This document shows positions 9,381-16,353 of a stretch of DNA of 64,000 bases, one piece after another. A program made the translations under genes and the position numbers. The notes beneath the pieces were generated by a model. That model worked only from the letters and a program-made list of their open reading frames with translations, was not told where the DNA came from and did not search any database. Origin of the DNA: an uncultured Barnesiella sp. (GTDB lineage: Bacteria > Bacteroidota > Bacteroidia > Bacteroidales > Barnesiellaceae); contig CALUFO010000002.1 of assembly GCA_944320015.1 (NCBI GenBank), positions 1 to 64,000 on the forward strand, given 5' to 3'. Positions within the stretch are counted from its first letter, which is position 1. Every line of letters begins with the position of its first letter.

Positions 9381-9424
9381 AGTTTCAGAACAAAAATTTT
9401 TTATACTTTATGGATAAATCGGTG

Positions 9425-9432
9425 CAAAATTA
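9425..9432 (-). promoter_or_regulatory. Bacteroidetes -7 element upstream of ffh
   Basis: Read on the minus strand the site is TAATTTTG, matching TAnnTTTG, 45 bp before the ffh start. A clear -33 TTTG is not present. Confidence 0.4.
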
Positions 9433-9607
9433 CTCAAAATAGGTGGAATATGCGAATAAAAAACAAAGAATCACATTCAAAATCTCGTGCGACGTATGGT
9501 GGATTTGGAAAAATTTACTATTATTGTAATTGATTTGTATTACCCGGGCGGAAGGCGGGGTAAGTGAAACATCGACAAGAAAGGTGTCAATACTAATTGG
9601 TTGTATT

Positions 9608-10282
9608 ATGAAAAAGTTTTTTACATTTTTATTGGTGGTTATACTGGTTTTGGGGTGCTTTCGGTTTTGTAACATGATGATGAACCAAGACGATACGAAG
9701 GGCGAAGGTGGGGGAGAATATATCGAAGCCGATTATGTTGCCGATTCGGTGGCGATGGAGCAAAGCACGCATTTGAAATTCAAGGGCGTTCCCATCGACG
9801 GTTCGTTGGAACAATTTGTCACCCGTATGGGGCGCAGGGGGTTCGAGGCAGTGTCGGACAGGAGCGCCGAGGAGCAGCATTTGGTGGGCGACTTTGCCGG
9901 GTTCAAGGAGTGCGATGTCTATGTCTCCACGCTCGACAACAACGATTTGGTGGCTCAAATCACCGTACGTTTTCCCTCCCGGGAGCAGTGGAAATATCTC
10001 TACGGCGATTACAAGAATTTGAAGGATATGCTTGTTGAGAAATATGGTAGGCCGGCATCGTGTGTCGAGTGGATTGAAAGTTTGTATAATACCGACGAAT
10101 CAAGTCGTATGATTGCGATTAATATGGGGAATTATAAATATAACACTCGATTTGCGACCGACGAGGGCGATATTATTCTCAGTATAGAGCATCGGTCTTT
10201 CAGGCTGTGTTTTGTGCAGCTGGTCTATCGGGACAAAGAGAATGGCGAGACCGTGCGCGATGCAGCCATGGAGGATTTGTAA
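9608..10282 (+). CDS. Hypothetical exported or membrane-anchored protein
   Basis: A 224-aa protein with one N-terminal hydrophobic segment (FFTFLLVVILVLGCFRFC), which could be a lipoprotein signal (LVLGC) or an anchor. The rest is soluble and mixed alpha/beta: GVPIDGSLEQFVTRMGRRGFEA, a middle FAGFKECDVYV strand, and a VRFPSREQWKYLYGDYKNLKDMLVEKYG helix region. This pattern recurs in Bacteroides hypothetical proteins that measure small fluctuations of an imported fold, but I cannot assign a function. The ATG at 9608 places the signal at the N-terminus; the open frame from 9530 has no support. No partner genes are obvious. Confidence 0.8.
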   Translation: MKKFFTFLLVVILVLGCFRFCNMMMNQDDTKGEGGGEYIEADYVADSVAMEQSTHLKFKGVPIDGSLEQFVTRMGRRGFEAVSDRSAEEQHLVGDFAGFKECDVYVSTLDNNDLVAQITVRFPSREQWKYLYGDYKNLKDMLVEKYGRPASCVEWIESLYNTDESSRMIAINMGNYKYNTRFATDEGDIILSIEHRSFRLCFVQLVYRDKENGETVRDAAMEDL

Positions 10283-10352
10283 TATAATATAGTATTAGGG
10301 CCGGGATAATCGGAGAGGCAGGACTGCTGGTCATCGCCTTTAAAGATAATAA

Positions 10353-10538
10353 GTCTTAAAAAAGGAAAGTTATGCCAGGCACCCTAATGCGCAAAAAAGA
10401 TGGAGTCGCAGCGCCGATAATTTCCTGCTGACCCTTTATCGGGAAGGGAAAAGCATAAAATACATCTCCGAGAAAATGGGAAGAAGCCAGACTTCGATTG
10501 TGATGCGCATAGGGAAATTGGAGGATGGGCATAAATAA
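10353..10538 (+). pseudogene. Remnant of a helix-turn-helix protein (no start codon)
   Basis: This frame is open from a TAA before 10353 to the TAA at 10536, with no ATG, GTG or TTG in a useful place. It encodes a recognisable C-terminal helix-turn-helix: RWSRSADNFLLTLYREGKSI followed by KYISEKMGRSQTSIVMRIGKLE. This is the SANT/homeodomain-like pattern (tryptophan, acidic helix, EGKSI..IS..MGRS..SI..R) often found at the ends of larger bacterial proteins. It looks like the tail of a lost gene. A frameshift joining it to the ATG at 10372 (another frame) is a less likely explanation. Confidence 0.5.
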
Positions 10539-10652
10539 AATGAGTTTACTTTTATTGGGGACTCTATTATATATCCTTAGCATTTTTATTTATCCTTTTT
10601 ACGGGCTTTATAGAAGTGTTTCAATAAAAAGTCAACAAAAAGATCAAATAAA

Positions 10653-10684
10653 TTTGTCTTTGCACACACCATTTACTATATTTG
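10653..10684 (+). promoter_or_regulatory. Bacteroidetes sigma-ABfr type promoter
   Basis: TTTG (10653-10656), a 20-bp spacer and TATATTTG (10677-10684) match the phylum's TTTG/TAnnTTTG consensus exactly. The site lies 55 bp before the lipoprotein gene at 10739. It also argues that the short open frame 10525-10731 across it is not a gene. Confidence 0.8.
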
Positions 10685-10738
10685 TAAGCAGGGGAAAGGC
10701 TACCTTTCTGTATATAATTATCATTAAATAGCGATCTT

Positions 10739-11419
10739 ATGAAAAAACACACTATTCCCTTATTATTCTGTGTCGTTGCATTAATTATGTCTTCTTGTAC
10801 GCTCTCTAATGAGGAAAAAGCTGAAAAATTGATTAAAGAGACTCTTAAAGATTATCTTTATCATCCAGATTCTTATGAGTCAATATCCACAAGAGTGGAT
10901 AGTATGTTCATTGATGTAGCTACTATCGAGCCTATTATGGAAATCAGTGATGAAATCAAAGATTTGATATATAAAATAAACGGAAGTGAAAGAAAAATTG
11001 AATCTGCTGAATCCTCTATGGATCTTTGGGCTCCCAGTGGCTATTCTTCTCAATACTCTCGTGGAGAATATGCGCGAGCAAAAAAAGAAAAAGAAAAGGC
11101 CAAATCGGATTTGGACAAATATACCAAGAAACTTTCAGAACAGCTTGCTTCTCTAAAAGAAAATGTTGCTAAATATCATAAAGGAGAATTTTCCGGTTGG
11201 GCAGTAAGTCACAGATATAGGAGTCTTAATGGTGCTGGCTCAATGACTATTCCTGGTGAAATGATTTTCTTTTGCGATGAAGAGTTTACGGCCTGTGTCG
11301 GTTATGATACTGATAAGTTCGAGGACTTTGCAAAAATTTTGGAAGTGGTGGATGAAGCAACTTCTGATGAAGATATAATGGATTATTTTAGAGAAGATAG
11401 TTTTATGATAGAATTTTAA
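10739..11419 (+). CDS. AT-rich lipoprotein with central coiled coil
   Basis: A 226-aa protein with a clear lipoprotein signal (LLFCVVALIMSSC, Cys at about 20). It has an alpha-helical N-terminal part (EEKAEKLIKETLKDYLYHPDSYE) and a long charged coiled coil at about 85-145 rich in Lys/Glu (ARAKKEKEKAKSDLDKY). A C-terminal beta part contains GWAVSHRYRSLNGAGSM and FFCDEEFTACVGY. The segment LYHPDSYESI is reminiscent of small periplasmic domains that sense or cap. Base composition is clearly more AT-rich than the neighbours, hinting at recent acquisition. It has its own promoter, and its stop codon lies inside a palindromic repeat. The function is unknown. Confidence 0.8.
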   Translation: MKKHTIPLLFCVVALIMSSCTLSNEEKAEKLIKETLKDYLYHPDSYESISTRVDSMFIDVATIEPIMEISDEIKDLIYKINGSERKIESAESSMDLWAPSGYSSQYSRGEYARAKKEKEKAKSDLDKYTKKLSEQLASLKENVAKYHKGEFSGWAVSHRYRSLNGAGSMTIPGEMIFFCDEEFTACVGYDTDKFEDFAKILEVVDEATSDEDIMDYFREDSFMIEF

Positions 11420-11482
11420 ACTCCTCCTCTGTGTTGCGTTAGCAATATAGGGGAGGTGGCACTTCAAAGTGACGGAGGGGTT
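11416..11482 (+). repeat. Palindromic repeat, copy A
   Basis: Constant blocks AAACTCCTCC, CTCTGTG, TATAGGGGAGGTG and GGAGGGGTT frame two variable hairpin arms. Arm 1 is TTGC-gtta-GCAA and arm 2 is CACT-tcaa-AGTG. It begins on the stop codon of the preceding lipoprotein gene and could act as its terminator. Confidence 0.85.
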
Positions 11483-11524
11483 GAGAAAATCAAAGACCGA
11501 GAGATTCTCAATCCCTTGCTTACG

Positions 11525-11570
11525 GCACCTCCTCGCTATATTTTGCCATGTAAAGCACAGCGGGGTTTAT
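11525..11570 (-). repeat. Decayed copy of the palindromic repeat
   Basis: CACCTCC..TATATTTTGCC and GCACAGCGGGGTTTA match the reverse complement of the family blocks with several changes. It is a relic. Together with copy A it fills the otherwise gene-free stretch 11420-11711. Confidence 0.5.
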
Positions 11571-11651
11571 CTTACCCTTACCCGTCAATACTGATAAATC
11601 CCTTTCTGATTGTATTGACTCTGAATGCCCAATTCTGTGTCGGATCATTGT

Positions 11652-11690
11652 AAAAAAGCGCCCGCCCGGCTTCAACTTGCCGGGCAGGCA
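11652..11690 (-). terminator. Terminator of the panC-panD transcript
   Basis: The stem GCCCGGC-ttcaactt-GCCGGGC (11664-11685) is followed on the minus strand by a GCTTTTTT tail, just past the panD stop. Confidence 0.8.
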
Positions 11691-11711
11691 TTGGCAAGTG
11701 GTTTTACATTG

Positions 11712-12062
11712 TTATATCAATTTATTGGTAGCCGTGTCGGGGAAAATGACAGCGGGGGTAAATTCCCGAGCCTCCTCGGGAGTCATTAAGGCATAGGCCA
11801 TGATGATGACGATGTCGCCCGGTTGCACCTTGCGCGCGGCGGCGCCGTTGAGGCAAATCACACCCGAGCCTCGTTCGCCTTTGATCACATACGTCTCGAA
11901 TCTTTCACCGTTGTTGTTGTTGACGATCGATACCTTTTCGTTGGCGATGATGTTTGCCGCGTCCATTAAGTCCTCGTCGATCGTGATGCTTCCGATGTAA
12001 TTCAAGTTTGCCTGAGTGACAGTTACTCTGTGAATTTTAGATTTTACGACCTCTATAAACAT
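11712..12062 (-). CDS. panD: Aspartate 1-decarboxylase (pyruvoyl enzyme)
   Basis: PanD makes beta-alanine from aspartate for pantothenate and CoA synthesis. The 116-aa proenzyme self-cleaves at Gly24-Ser25, visible in [10 protein letters not shown], to make the pyruvoyl cofactor. Other family blocks are [37 protein letters not shown] and the N-terminal [10 protein letters not shown]. It lies 11 bp after panC on the same strand, so the two make one pantothenate operon. Confidence 0.98.
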   Translation of the reverse strand: MFIEVVKSKIHRVTVTQANLNYIGSITIDEDLMDAANIIANEKVSIVNNNNGERFETYVIKGERGSGVICLNGAAARKVQPGDIVIIMAYALMTPEEAREFTPAVIFPDTATNKLI

Positions 12063-12073
12063 GATTCTTCGAG

Positions 12074-12928
12074 TTATTGTTCGGGACGTCGATAAGCGAT
12101 GTTGTCGATAAGTCTCACGTCGCCGTTATACACGGTGATGCAGCCTACGATATAGTCCGACTCGTTCCAGTCGTTGATAGCTTGCAACGTGTTCCCGTCG
12201 ACTATCTCGTAGTATTCGACCCGCATCTCGGGTACGGCGTTGAGGGTGGAGACTACCTCGTCGATTGTCTCTTTCACCGAATGGTTGTGGGCAAAGGTAC
12301 GACTTTTAAATAAAGTCTCGGCTATTTTGGGCGCATTTCTTCGTTGCGATTCGGTCAGTCGTGTGTTCCGGCTGCTCAGTGCCAACCCGTCGGGCTCGCG
12401 TACGATAGGCACGGCCACGATGTTGAACGTGTAGCCCAGCTGTGCCGCCATGACCCGGATCACAGCAATCTGCTGGAAATCTTTTTCGCCGAAATAAGCG
12501 TTGTCGGGATTGACCATATCAAACAGTTTGCTCACGATTTGAGCCACACCGTTGAAGTGTCCCGGGCGATATTTCCCTTCCATGACTTCGGCCACCGGAC
12601 CCAGTTGAAACACCCGGGTGTCCTCGGTGGGGTATATCTCTTCGACCGACGGGGCGAACGCATAGTCGCAACCGACCGATTCGAGCAAGCGGCAATCTTG
12701 GTCGAGAGTGCGGGGGTAGAGCAGCAAATCGTTTTTGTCGTTGAATTGCGTGGGGTTGACAAAGATGCTCACCACCGTCACGTCGTTGTGGGCCACGCTG
12801 GTTTTTACCAGTTGCAGATGCCCGTTGTGCAAAGCTCCCATAGTGGGTACAAGCCCTATTGTCTTGCCGGCAGCCCGGTCGGCGTCGAGTTGCTGCCGCA
12901 ATTGGGCTATGGTTGTAATTACCTTCAT
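12074..12928 (-). CDS. panC: Pantothenate synthetase
   Basis: PanC joins pantoate and beta-alanine using ATP. The 284-aa protein shows [14 protein letters not shown] (the HxGH nucleotide-binding motif), [39 protein letters not shown] and the KMSKS-like ALSSRNTRL. The start is taken at the ATG at 12928 ([10 protein letters not shown]). The longer frame from 12955 adds nine residues outside the family fold. It is followed directly by panD. Confidence 0.97.
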   Translation of the reverse strand: MKVITTIAQLRQQLDADRAAGKTIGLVPTMGALHNGHLQLVKTSVAHNDVTVVSIFVNPTQFNDKNDLLLYPRTLDQDCRLLESVGCDYAFAPSVEEIYPTEDTRVFQLGPVAEVMEGKYRPGHFNGVAQIVSKLFDMVNPDNAYFGEKDFQQIAVIRVMAAQLGYTFNIVAVPIVREPDGLALSSRNTRLTESQRRNAPKIAETLFKSRTFAHNHSVKETIDEVVSTLNAVPEMRVEYYEIVDGNTLQAINDWNESDYIVGCITVYNGDVRLIDNIAYRRPEQ

Positions 12929-13109
12929 AATCGACTCGTTTAAAAAATCGTGCAAAAGAAGTAAATAAAACCCAATTAGCGAAGATAATATTTAATTTTT
13001 TGAAGTTTATGGCCTTAAATAATTCGTTTTGAGCGGGGAAAAACTCGTATATGGCGATGAGTAGGTGCAAATACTTTCGAGATTTGGAGGTTTCACCCGT
13101 TTTTTTTAT

Positions 13110-13117
13110 TATCTTTG
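13110..13117 (+). promoter_or_regulatory. Bacteroidetes -7 element upstream of the GlgA-like gene
   Basis: TATCTTTG matches TAnnTTTG, 29 bp before the start codon. The nearest TTTG (13083-13086) is 23 bp away, slightly longer than ideal. Confidence 0.45.
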
Positions 13118-13145
13118 CAGAACTAATCGAGATTAGAAGAGCAGA

Positions 13146-13961
13146 ATGAAAGAAGCCAAAGTCTTATTTATAGCCCAAGAAATTACTCCCTATCTGCCGG
13201 AGTCGGAGCTGGCGACGATCTGTCGCAGCTTGCCGCAAGGCATTCAAGACCGCGGGCACGAGATTCGTACTTTTATGCCTAAGTATGGGTCGATCAACGA
13301 ACGCCGCAACCAATTGCACGAGGTGATACGGCTCTCGGGTATGAACTTGATAATCGACGATACCGATCACCCCCTTATTATCAAAGTGGCCTCGATACAA
13401 TCGGCTCGCATGCAGGTTTATTTCATAGACAACGACGATTATTTCCAGCGCAATGCCGATGGAGTTACCGACGAGGCGATGCGCCCCGACAACGACGAGC
13501 GCAGCATCTTCTTTGTCAGAGGCGTTATGGAGACGGTGAAGAAATTGCGTTGGACGCCCGATATCATTCACTGTCATGGCTGGATAACGGCCTTGGCTCC
13601 GTTGTATTTGAAGAAAAGCTATGCCGACGACCCTTCGTTCCGCGACGCGAAAGTAATCTATTCCTTGTATGACAACGATTTCAAAGCGCCGTTCGACCCC
13701 AATTTCGCCGCTAAATTGAAGTTGGAAGGAATCCAAGACAGCGACATACCTTTCTCGGTAGGCGACTCGATCGACCCCGTTACCCTTCACAAACTGGCCG
13801 TACAGTACTCCGACGGTGTGATACAAGCCAGCCGGGATATAAACTCCGAGATTACCGATTTTGTACAGAAACAGGGGGTGCCTTTCTTGGAATATCAAGA
13901 TCCTGAAAACTATATCGATGCTTATAATGATTTCTATAATAAAATTGTAGGAAACGAATAA
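13146..13961 (+). CDS. Glycogen/starch synthase-like protein, N-terminal GT5 domain only
   Basis: A 271-aa protein matching the N-terminal catalytic domain of GlgA-type ADP-glucose glucosyltransferases: KVLFIAQEITPYLPESELAT, GIQDRGHEIRTFMPKYGSINER and PDIIHCHGWITALAPLYLK. Full synthases are about 480 aa and have a second nucleotide-binding Rossmann half; that half is absent. This short form is common and conserved in Bacteroidales, so it is probably a natural family rather than a truncation. Whether it has synthase activity is unknown. It precedes a DUF4270 lipoprotein gene by 22 bp, suggesting one transcript. Confidence 0.88.
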   Translation: MKEAKVLFIAQEITPYLPESELATICRSLPQGIQDRGHEIRTFMPKYGSINERRNQLHEVIRLSGMNLIIDDTDHPLIIKVASIQSARMQVYFIDNDDYFQRNADGVTDEAMRPDNDERSIFFVRGVMETVKKLRWTPDIIHCHGWITALAPLYLKKSYADDPSFRDAKVIYSLYDNDFKAPFDPNFAAKLKLEGIQDSDIPFSVGDSIDPVTLHKLAVQYSDGVIQASRDINSEITDFVQKQGVPFLEYQDPENYIDAYNDFYNKIVGNE

Positions 13962-13983
13962 CGCCAGTGTTACTTAATAGAAA

Positions 13984-15408
13984 ATGAAAGTTTTTAAATT
14001 CTTGCCGATAGCTCTTGTTGTAGCGTTAGGCATATCTTCTTGCAACGACGAAACCAGTACGATAGGCTCTTCGATAGTCGACACGAATATCGAAATTGTG
14101 GTGGATTCTTCTTTTCAGAAACTCATAACCGCAGAGTCTATCCCCAACGACAGTGTGGTGGGACGAACGATCACCCAGTTGATTGGCCGCATCTCCATTC
14201 CCGGATATGGCCGGTTGGAAACCGATTTCCTCACCCAGTTTATGCCGTCGGCCACTTTCGATACGGTGGGGATCGACCGGCTCGATTCGCTGATTCTGTA
14301 CTTGAATTACAATACCGAGTCTTTCACCGGCGACTCGCTGGCTCCTATGCAGTTGAGCGTATTTCCGCTTGAGAAACAATTGCAATCGCCCATTTACAGC
14401 GCGATAGAGCCCGAGAAATATTACGACGCCCAAGCGACTCCGGTAGCCTTGACAAGCTATAATGCCTCGTTCTTGGGATTGCCCGACTCCTTGATCGAGC
14501 TCGGCTATAAGATGATTCGGGTGAAAATGCCCACCGCTCTGGCCGATCGCTTTTTCCAAAAGTATAAAGAAGACCCCGCCGTATTCTCTTCGCCCAGCCG
14601 GTTCACGCAATATTTCCCGGGATTTTATGTAAAGACTTCGTATGGAAGCGGCTGTGTGGTCAATGTTCAAAATACGGTGATGAACCTGCACTATACCAAA
14701 ACGACCGAGATCAACGGCTCCGACTCTACCTATGCCTCGACACAGACGTTGATGGCGGTAACCCCCGAGATTGTCACCGGGAATCATATCAAATTGGAGA
14801 TAGACCCCGAGATAAAGAGCGAAATAGCCGCGGGGAAAGTCTATTTGCAAGCTCCGGCCGGATTGAATGTGTTGATTCATTTCCCCACACGGGAAATCGT
14901 GGAGACCTTTGAGAACGCCGTGCAGGAAGGAGGCTCTACGTTACAAGGAATTGTAAACTCGCTGATATTGCAGGTGCCCCTGAAAAAGTTGACCAGCAAC
15001 CCCTATAATCTCGAACCGCCGCAATTCCTGCTGTTTGTCCGCAAGTCCGAGCTTCGAGAATTTTTCGAGGAAAAGAAATTGGCCGACAATGTGACCTCGT
15101 TCTATGCCGAGTATAACAGCGACACCGAGTCGTATGATTTTACCGGCTTGAGAACTTTCATCAATGATATTATCGAGCAGAAACGTTCGGGTACCGAGAT
15201 TACCGACGACGATGAAGAAATTGTGCTTGTGCCGGTATCGGTGTATAGCGAGACCGTTTCGTCGGGCAGCAGCTATTACTATTATTCCTACAACGACCAA
15301 GAGGTGGTGACCGATATAGTCCCTTATATTTCGGCTCCGTCGTTGGCTTTGATCGACGTGGATAATATCAAGTTGCAACTGACTTATAGCAAACAACTTG
15401 TGAAATAA
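13984..15408 (+). CDS. DUF4270 family lipoprotein
   Basis: A 474-aa protein with signal and lipobox (ALVVALGISSC, Cys at about 20). The DUF4270 region follows: CNDETSTIGSSI, a VVGRTITQLIGRISIPGYGRLETDFLTQF block and LDSLILYLNYNTESFTGD. The rest is beta-rich and Tyr/Ser-rich towards the end. Such proteins are outer-membrane lipoproteins specific to Bacteroidetes with no established biochemical role. It pairs with the GlgA-like gene in many Bacteroidales as it does here; that association is from general knowledge and not proof of shared function. A terminator follows. Confidence 0.9.
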   Translation: MKVFKFLPIALVVALGISSCNDETSTIGSSIVDTNIEIVVDSSFQKLITAESIPNDSVVGRTITQLIGRISIPGYGRLETDFLTQFMPSATFDTVGIDRLDSLILYLNYNTESFTGDSLAPMQLSVFPLEKQLQSPIYSAIEPEKYYDAQATPVALTSYNASFLGLPDSLIELGYKMIRVKMPTALADRFFQKYKEDPAVFSSPSRFTQYFPGFYVKTSYGSGCVVNVQNTVMNLHYTKTTEINGSDSTYASTQTLMAVTPEIVTGNHIKLEIDPEIKSEIAAGKVYLQAPAGLNVLIHFPTREIVETFENAVQEGGSTLQGIVNSLILQVPLKKLTSNPYNLEPPQFLLFVRKSELREFFEEKKLADNVTSFYAEYNSDTESYDFTGLRTFINDIIEQKRSGTEITDDDEEIVLVPVSVYSETVSSGSSYYYYSYNDQEVVTDIVPYISAPSLALIDVDNIKLQLTYSKQLVK

Positions 15409-15430
15409 TTCAAGCAAAGATAGGGCGATG

Positions 15431-15466
15431 AGGCTGTCTCGATTTCGAGATGGCCTCTGATTTTTT
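15431..15466 (+). terminator. Terminator after the DUF4270 gene
   Basis: The stem AGGC-tg-TCTCG / CGAGA-tg-GCCT with loop ATTT is followed by CTGATTTTTT. Confidence 0.85.
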
Positions 15467-15523
15467 GAACTCCGCCTCTGCTCGGCGATAGCCGGGATAG
15501 GAGTGATGCGCGGCCGGAGGGGT
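15467..15523 (+). repeat. Palindromic repeat, copy B
   Basis: It has AACTCCGCCTCTG, then arm 1 CTCGGC-gata-GCCGGG, then ATAGGAGTG and GGAGGGGTT. Arm 2 is degenerate. Its right end overlaps the start of the 190-bp module. Confidence 0.75.
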
Positions 15524-15701
15524 TGTTGTTCATTCTTCTCAGCAGCGAGAAGAACGAACCAAGAAGCGCCGCCGTTGTTATCGGGCTTGCTCGCTCGGCC
15601 GCTGCTGCCGCCGTCGGGGGCTGCGGAACTCGCTTCGCTCAGACAGTCCTCGCCCTGTTTCCTCCGCCGGCAGGCGTCCTCCCGGCCCGATAAAGGCGGT
15701 T
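15513..15701 (+). repeat. 190-bp GC-rich repeat module, copy 1
   Basis: This stretch is about 95% identical to 19862-20051. It contains an 8-bp stem TTCTTCTC/GAGAAGAA near the left end and a long-range inverted repeat TTATCGGGC / GCCCGATAA enclosing most of the module. All frames are open, including a possible 95-aa ORF at 15503-15790, because the sequence is GC-rich. The differences between the copies do not follow codon positions, so I read it as a structured non-coding repeat. It is flanked by palindromic repeats B and C in opposite orientations. Confidence 0.8.
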
Positions 15702-15734
15702 CTCCCTACCGGACACGATTGCCGTCATTTTCTT

Positions 15735-15810
15735 CAACCCCTCTCCTTGGGACTGGCGTCCCTCGGTTTCTCCCCTATATCACTGCGTGACACAGAGGAG
15801 AAGTTTAAAA
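15735..15810 (-). repeat. Palindromic repeat, copy C
   Basis: Read on the minus strand: AAACTTCTCC, CTCTGTG, arm 1 TCAC-gca-GTGA, TATAGGGGAG, arm 2 GGGAC-gcca-GTCCC, GAGAGGGGTT. It closes the composite made with copy B and the 190-bp module. Confidence 0.85.
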
Positions 15811-15861
15811 TGCTCAGCCTCTCCTTTTTTTAATTTCCTCTCTGTTCGTGCAGGGGATACA

Positions 15862-15929
15862 TTTAAACTCTCCCTCTGTGTTCCCCGTGAGGGGAATATA
15901 GGGGGAGTGCCGCAGGCGAGGGGGTTTTA
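15862..15929 (+). repeat. Palindromic repeat, copy D
   Basis: Constant blocks with arm 1 TTCCCC-gtga-GGGGAA and arm 2 GCC-gca-GGC. Its TTTTAAA right end is shared with the left end of copy E. Confidence 0.85.
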
Positions 15930-15997
15930 AACTCCTCCTCTGTGTTTTGCGAAGCAAAATATAGGGGAGGTGTCACGCAGTGACGGAGGGGTTTAAA
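15925..15997 (+). repeat. Palindromic repeat, copy E
   Basis: Arm 1 is TTTTGC-gaa-GCAAAA and arm 2 is GTCAC-gca-GTGAC. The ends TTTAAACTCCTCC and GGAGGGGTTTAAA are inverted repeats of each other with one G-T pair. Confidence 0.9.
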
Positions 15998-16031
15998 TGA
16001 TTTTATAACAGCTATTTATCCACTTAAAATT

Positions 16032-16102
16032 CAACCCCTCTCCTCGGAACTGTCGTTCCTCGGTTTCTCCCCTATATTGCTGGCGCAACACAGGGGAGAA
16101 GT
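16032..16102 (-). repeat. Palindromic repeat, copy F
   Basis: Read on the minus strand, arm 1 is TTGC-gcca-GCAA and arm 2 is GGAAC-gaca-GTTCC, within the family's constant blocks. Confidence 0.85.
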
Positions 16103-16110
16103 GTAGATAG

Positions 16111-16182
16111 TTTAAACTCCTCCTCTGTGTTTTGCGGAGCAAAATATAGGGGAGGTGCCATGCCGTGACGGAGGGGGTTAAA
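16111..16182 (+). repeat. Palindromic repeat, copy G
   Basis: Arm 1 is TTTTGC-gga-GCAAAA. Arm 2 (CCATGCCGTGAC) is imperfect. The ends TTTAAACTCC and GGGGGTTAAA are present. Confidence 0.85.
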
Positions 16183-16212
16183 TCTTACAGGGTTCTAAAT
16201 CCACCAGCCTCT

Positions 16213-16262
16213 CAGCCCCTCTCATCGGGACGTGTGTCCCTCGGTTTCTCCCCAGTGTTGTG
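16213..16262 (-). repeat. Palindromic repeat, copy H (partial)
   Basis: On the minus strand it keeps GGGGAGAAAC, arm 2 GGGAC-acac-GTCCC and GAGAGGGG. Arm 1 and the left end are degraded. Confidence 0.65.
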
Positions 16263-16283
16263 AGAAATTGGAAAAGGAAATAA

Positions 16284-16315
16284 AAAATTGCCCGAAGCCG
16301 TATGGCCTCGGGCAA
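16284..16315 (-). terminator. Terminator of the SGNH/LRR gene
   Basis: The stem TTGCCCGA-a-GCC-gtat-GGC-c-TCGGGCAA (16288-16315) is followed on the minus strand by TTTTTTA, past the gene's stop codon. Confidence 0.85.
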
Positions 16316-16353
16316 TTCGCTGTGAAAACAAAAATCCAAATCAAAGAATCGAT

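Noticed and set aside
10525..10731. 68-aa hydrophobic open frame
   Set aside because: It runs through an exact promoter sequence for the next gene and shows no homology that I recognise.
15503..15790. 95-aa open frame over the first 190-bp module
   Set aside because: Product is low-complexity, rich in Arg/Pro/Ser, and the two module copies do not differ in a codon-like way; structure explains it better. The same holds for 19826-20092.
15862..16182. CRISPR array
   Set aside because: The repeats are about 70 bp, occur in both orientations, abut one another without uniform spacers, and no cas genes are near.
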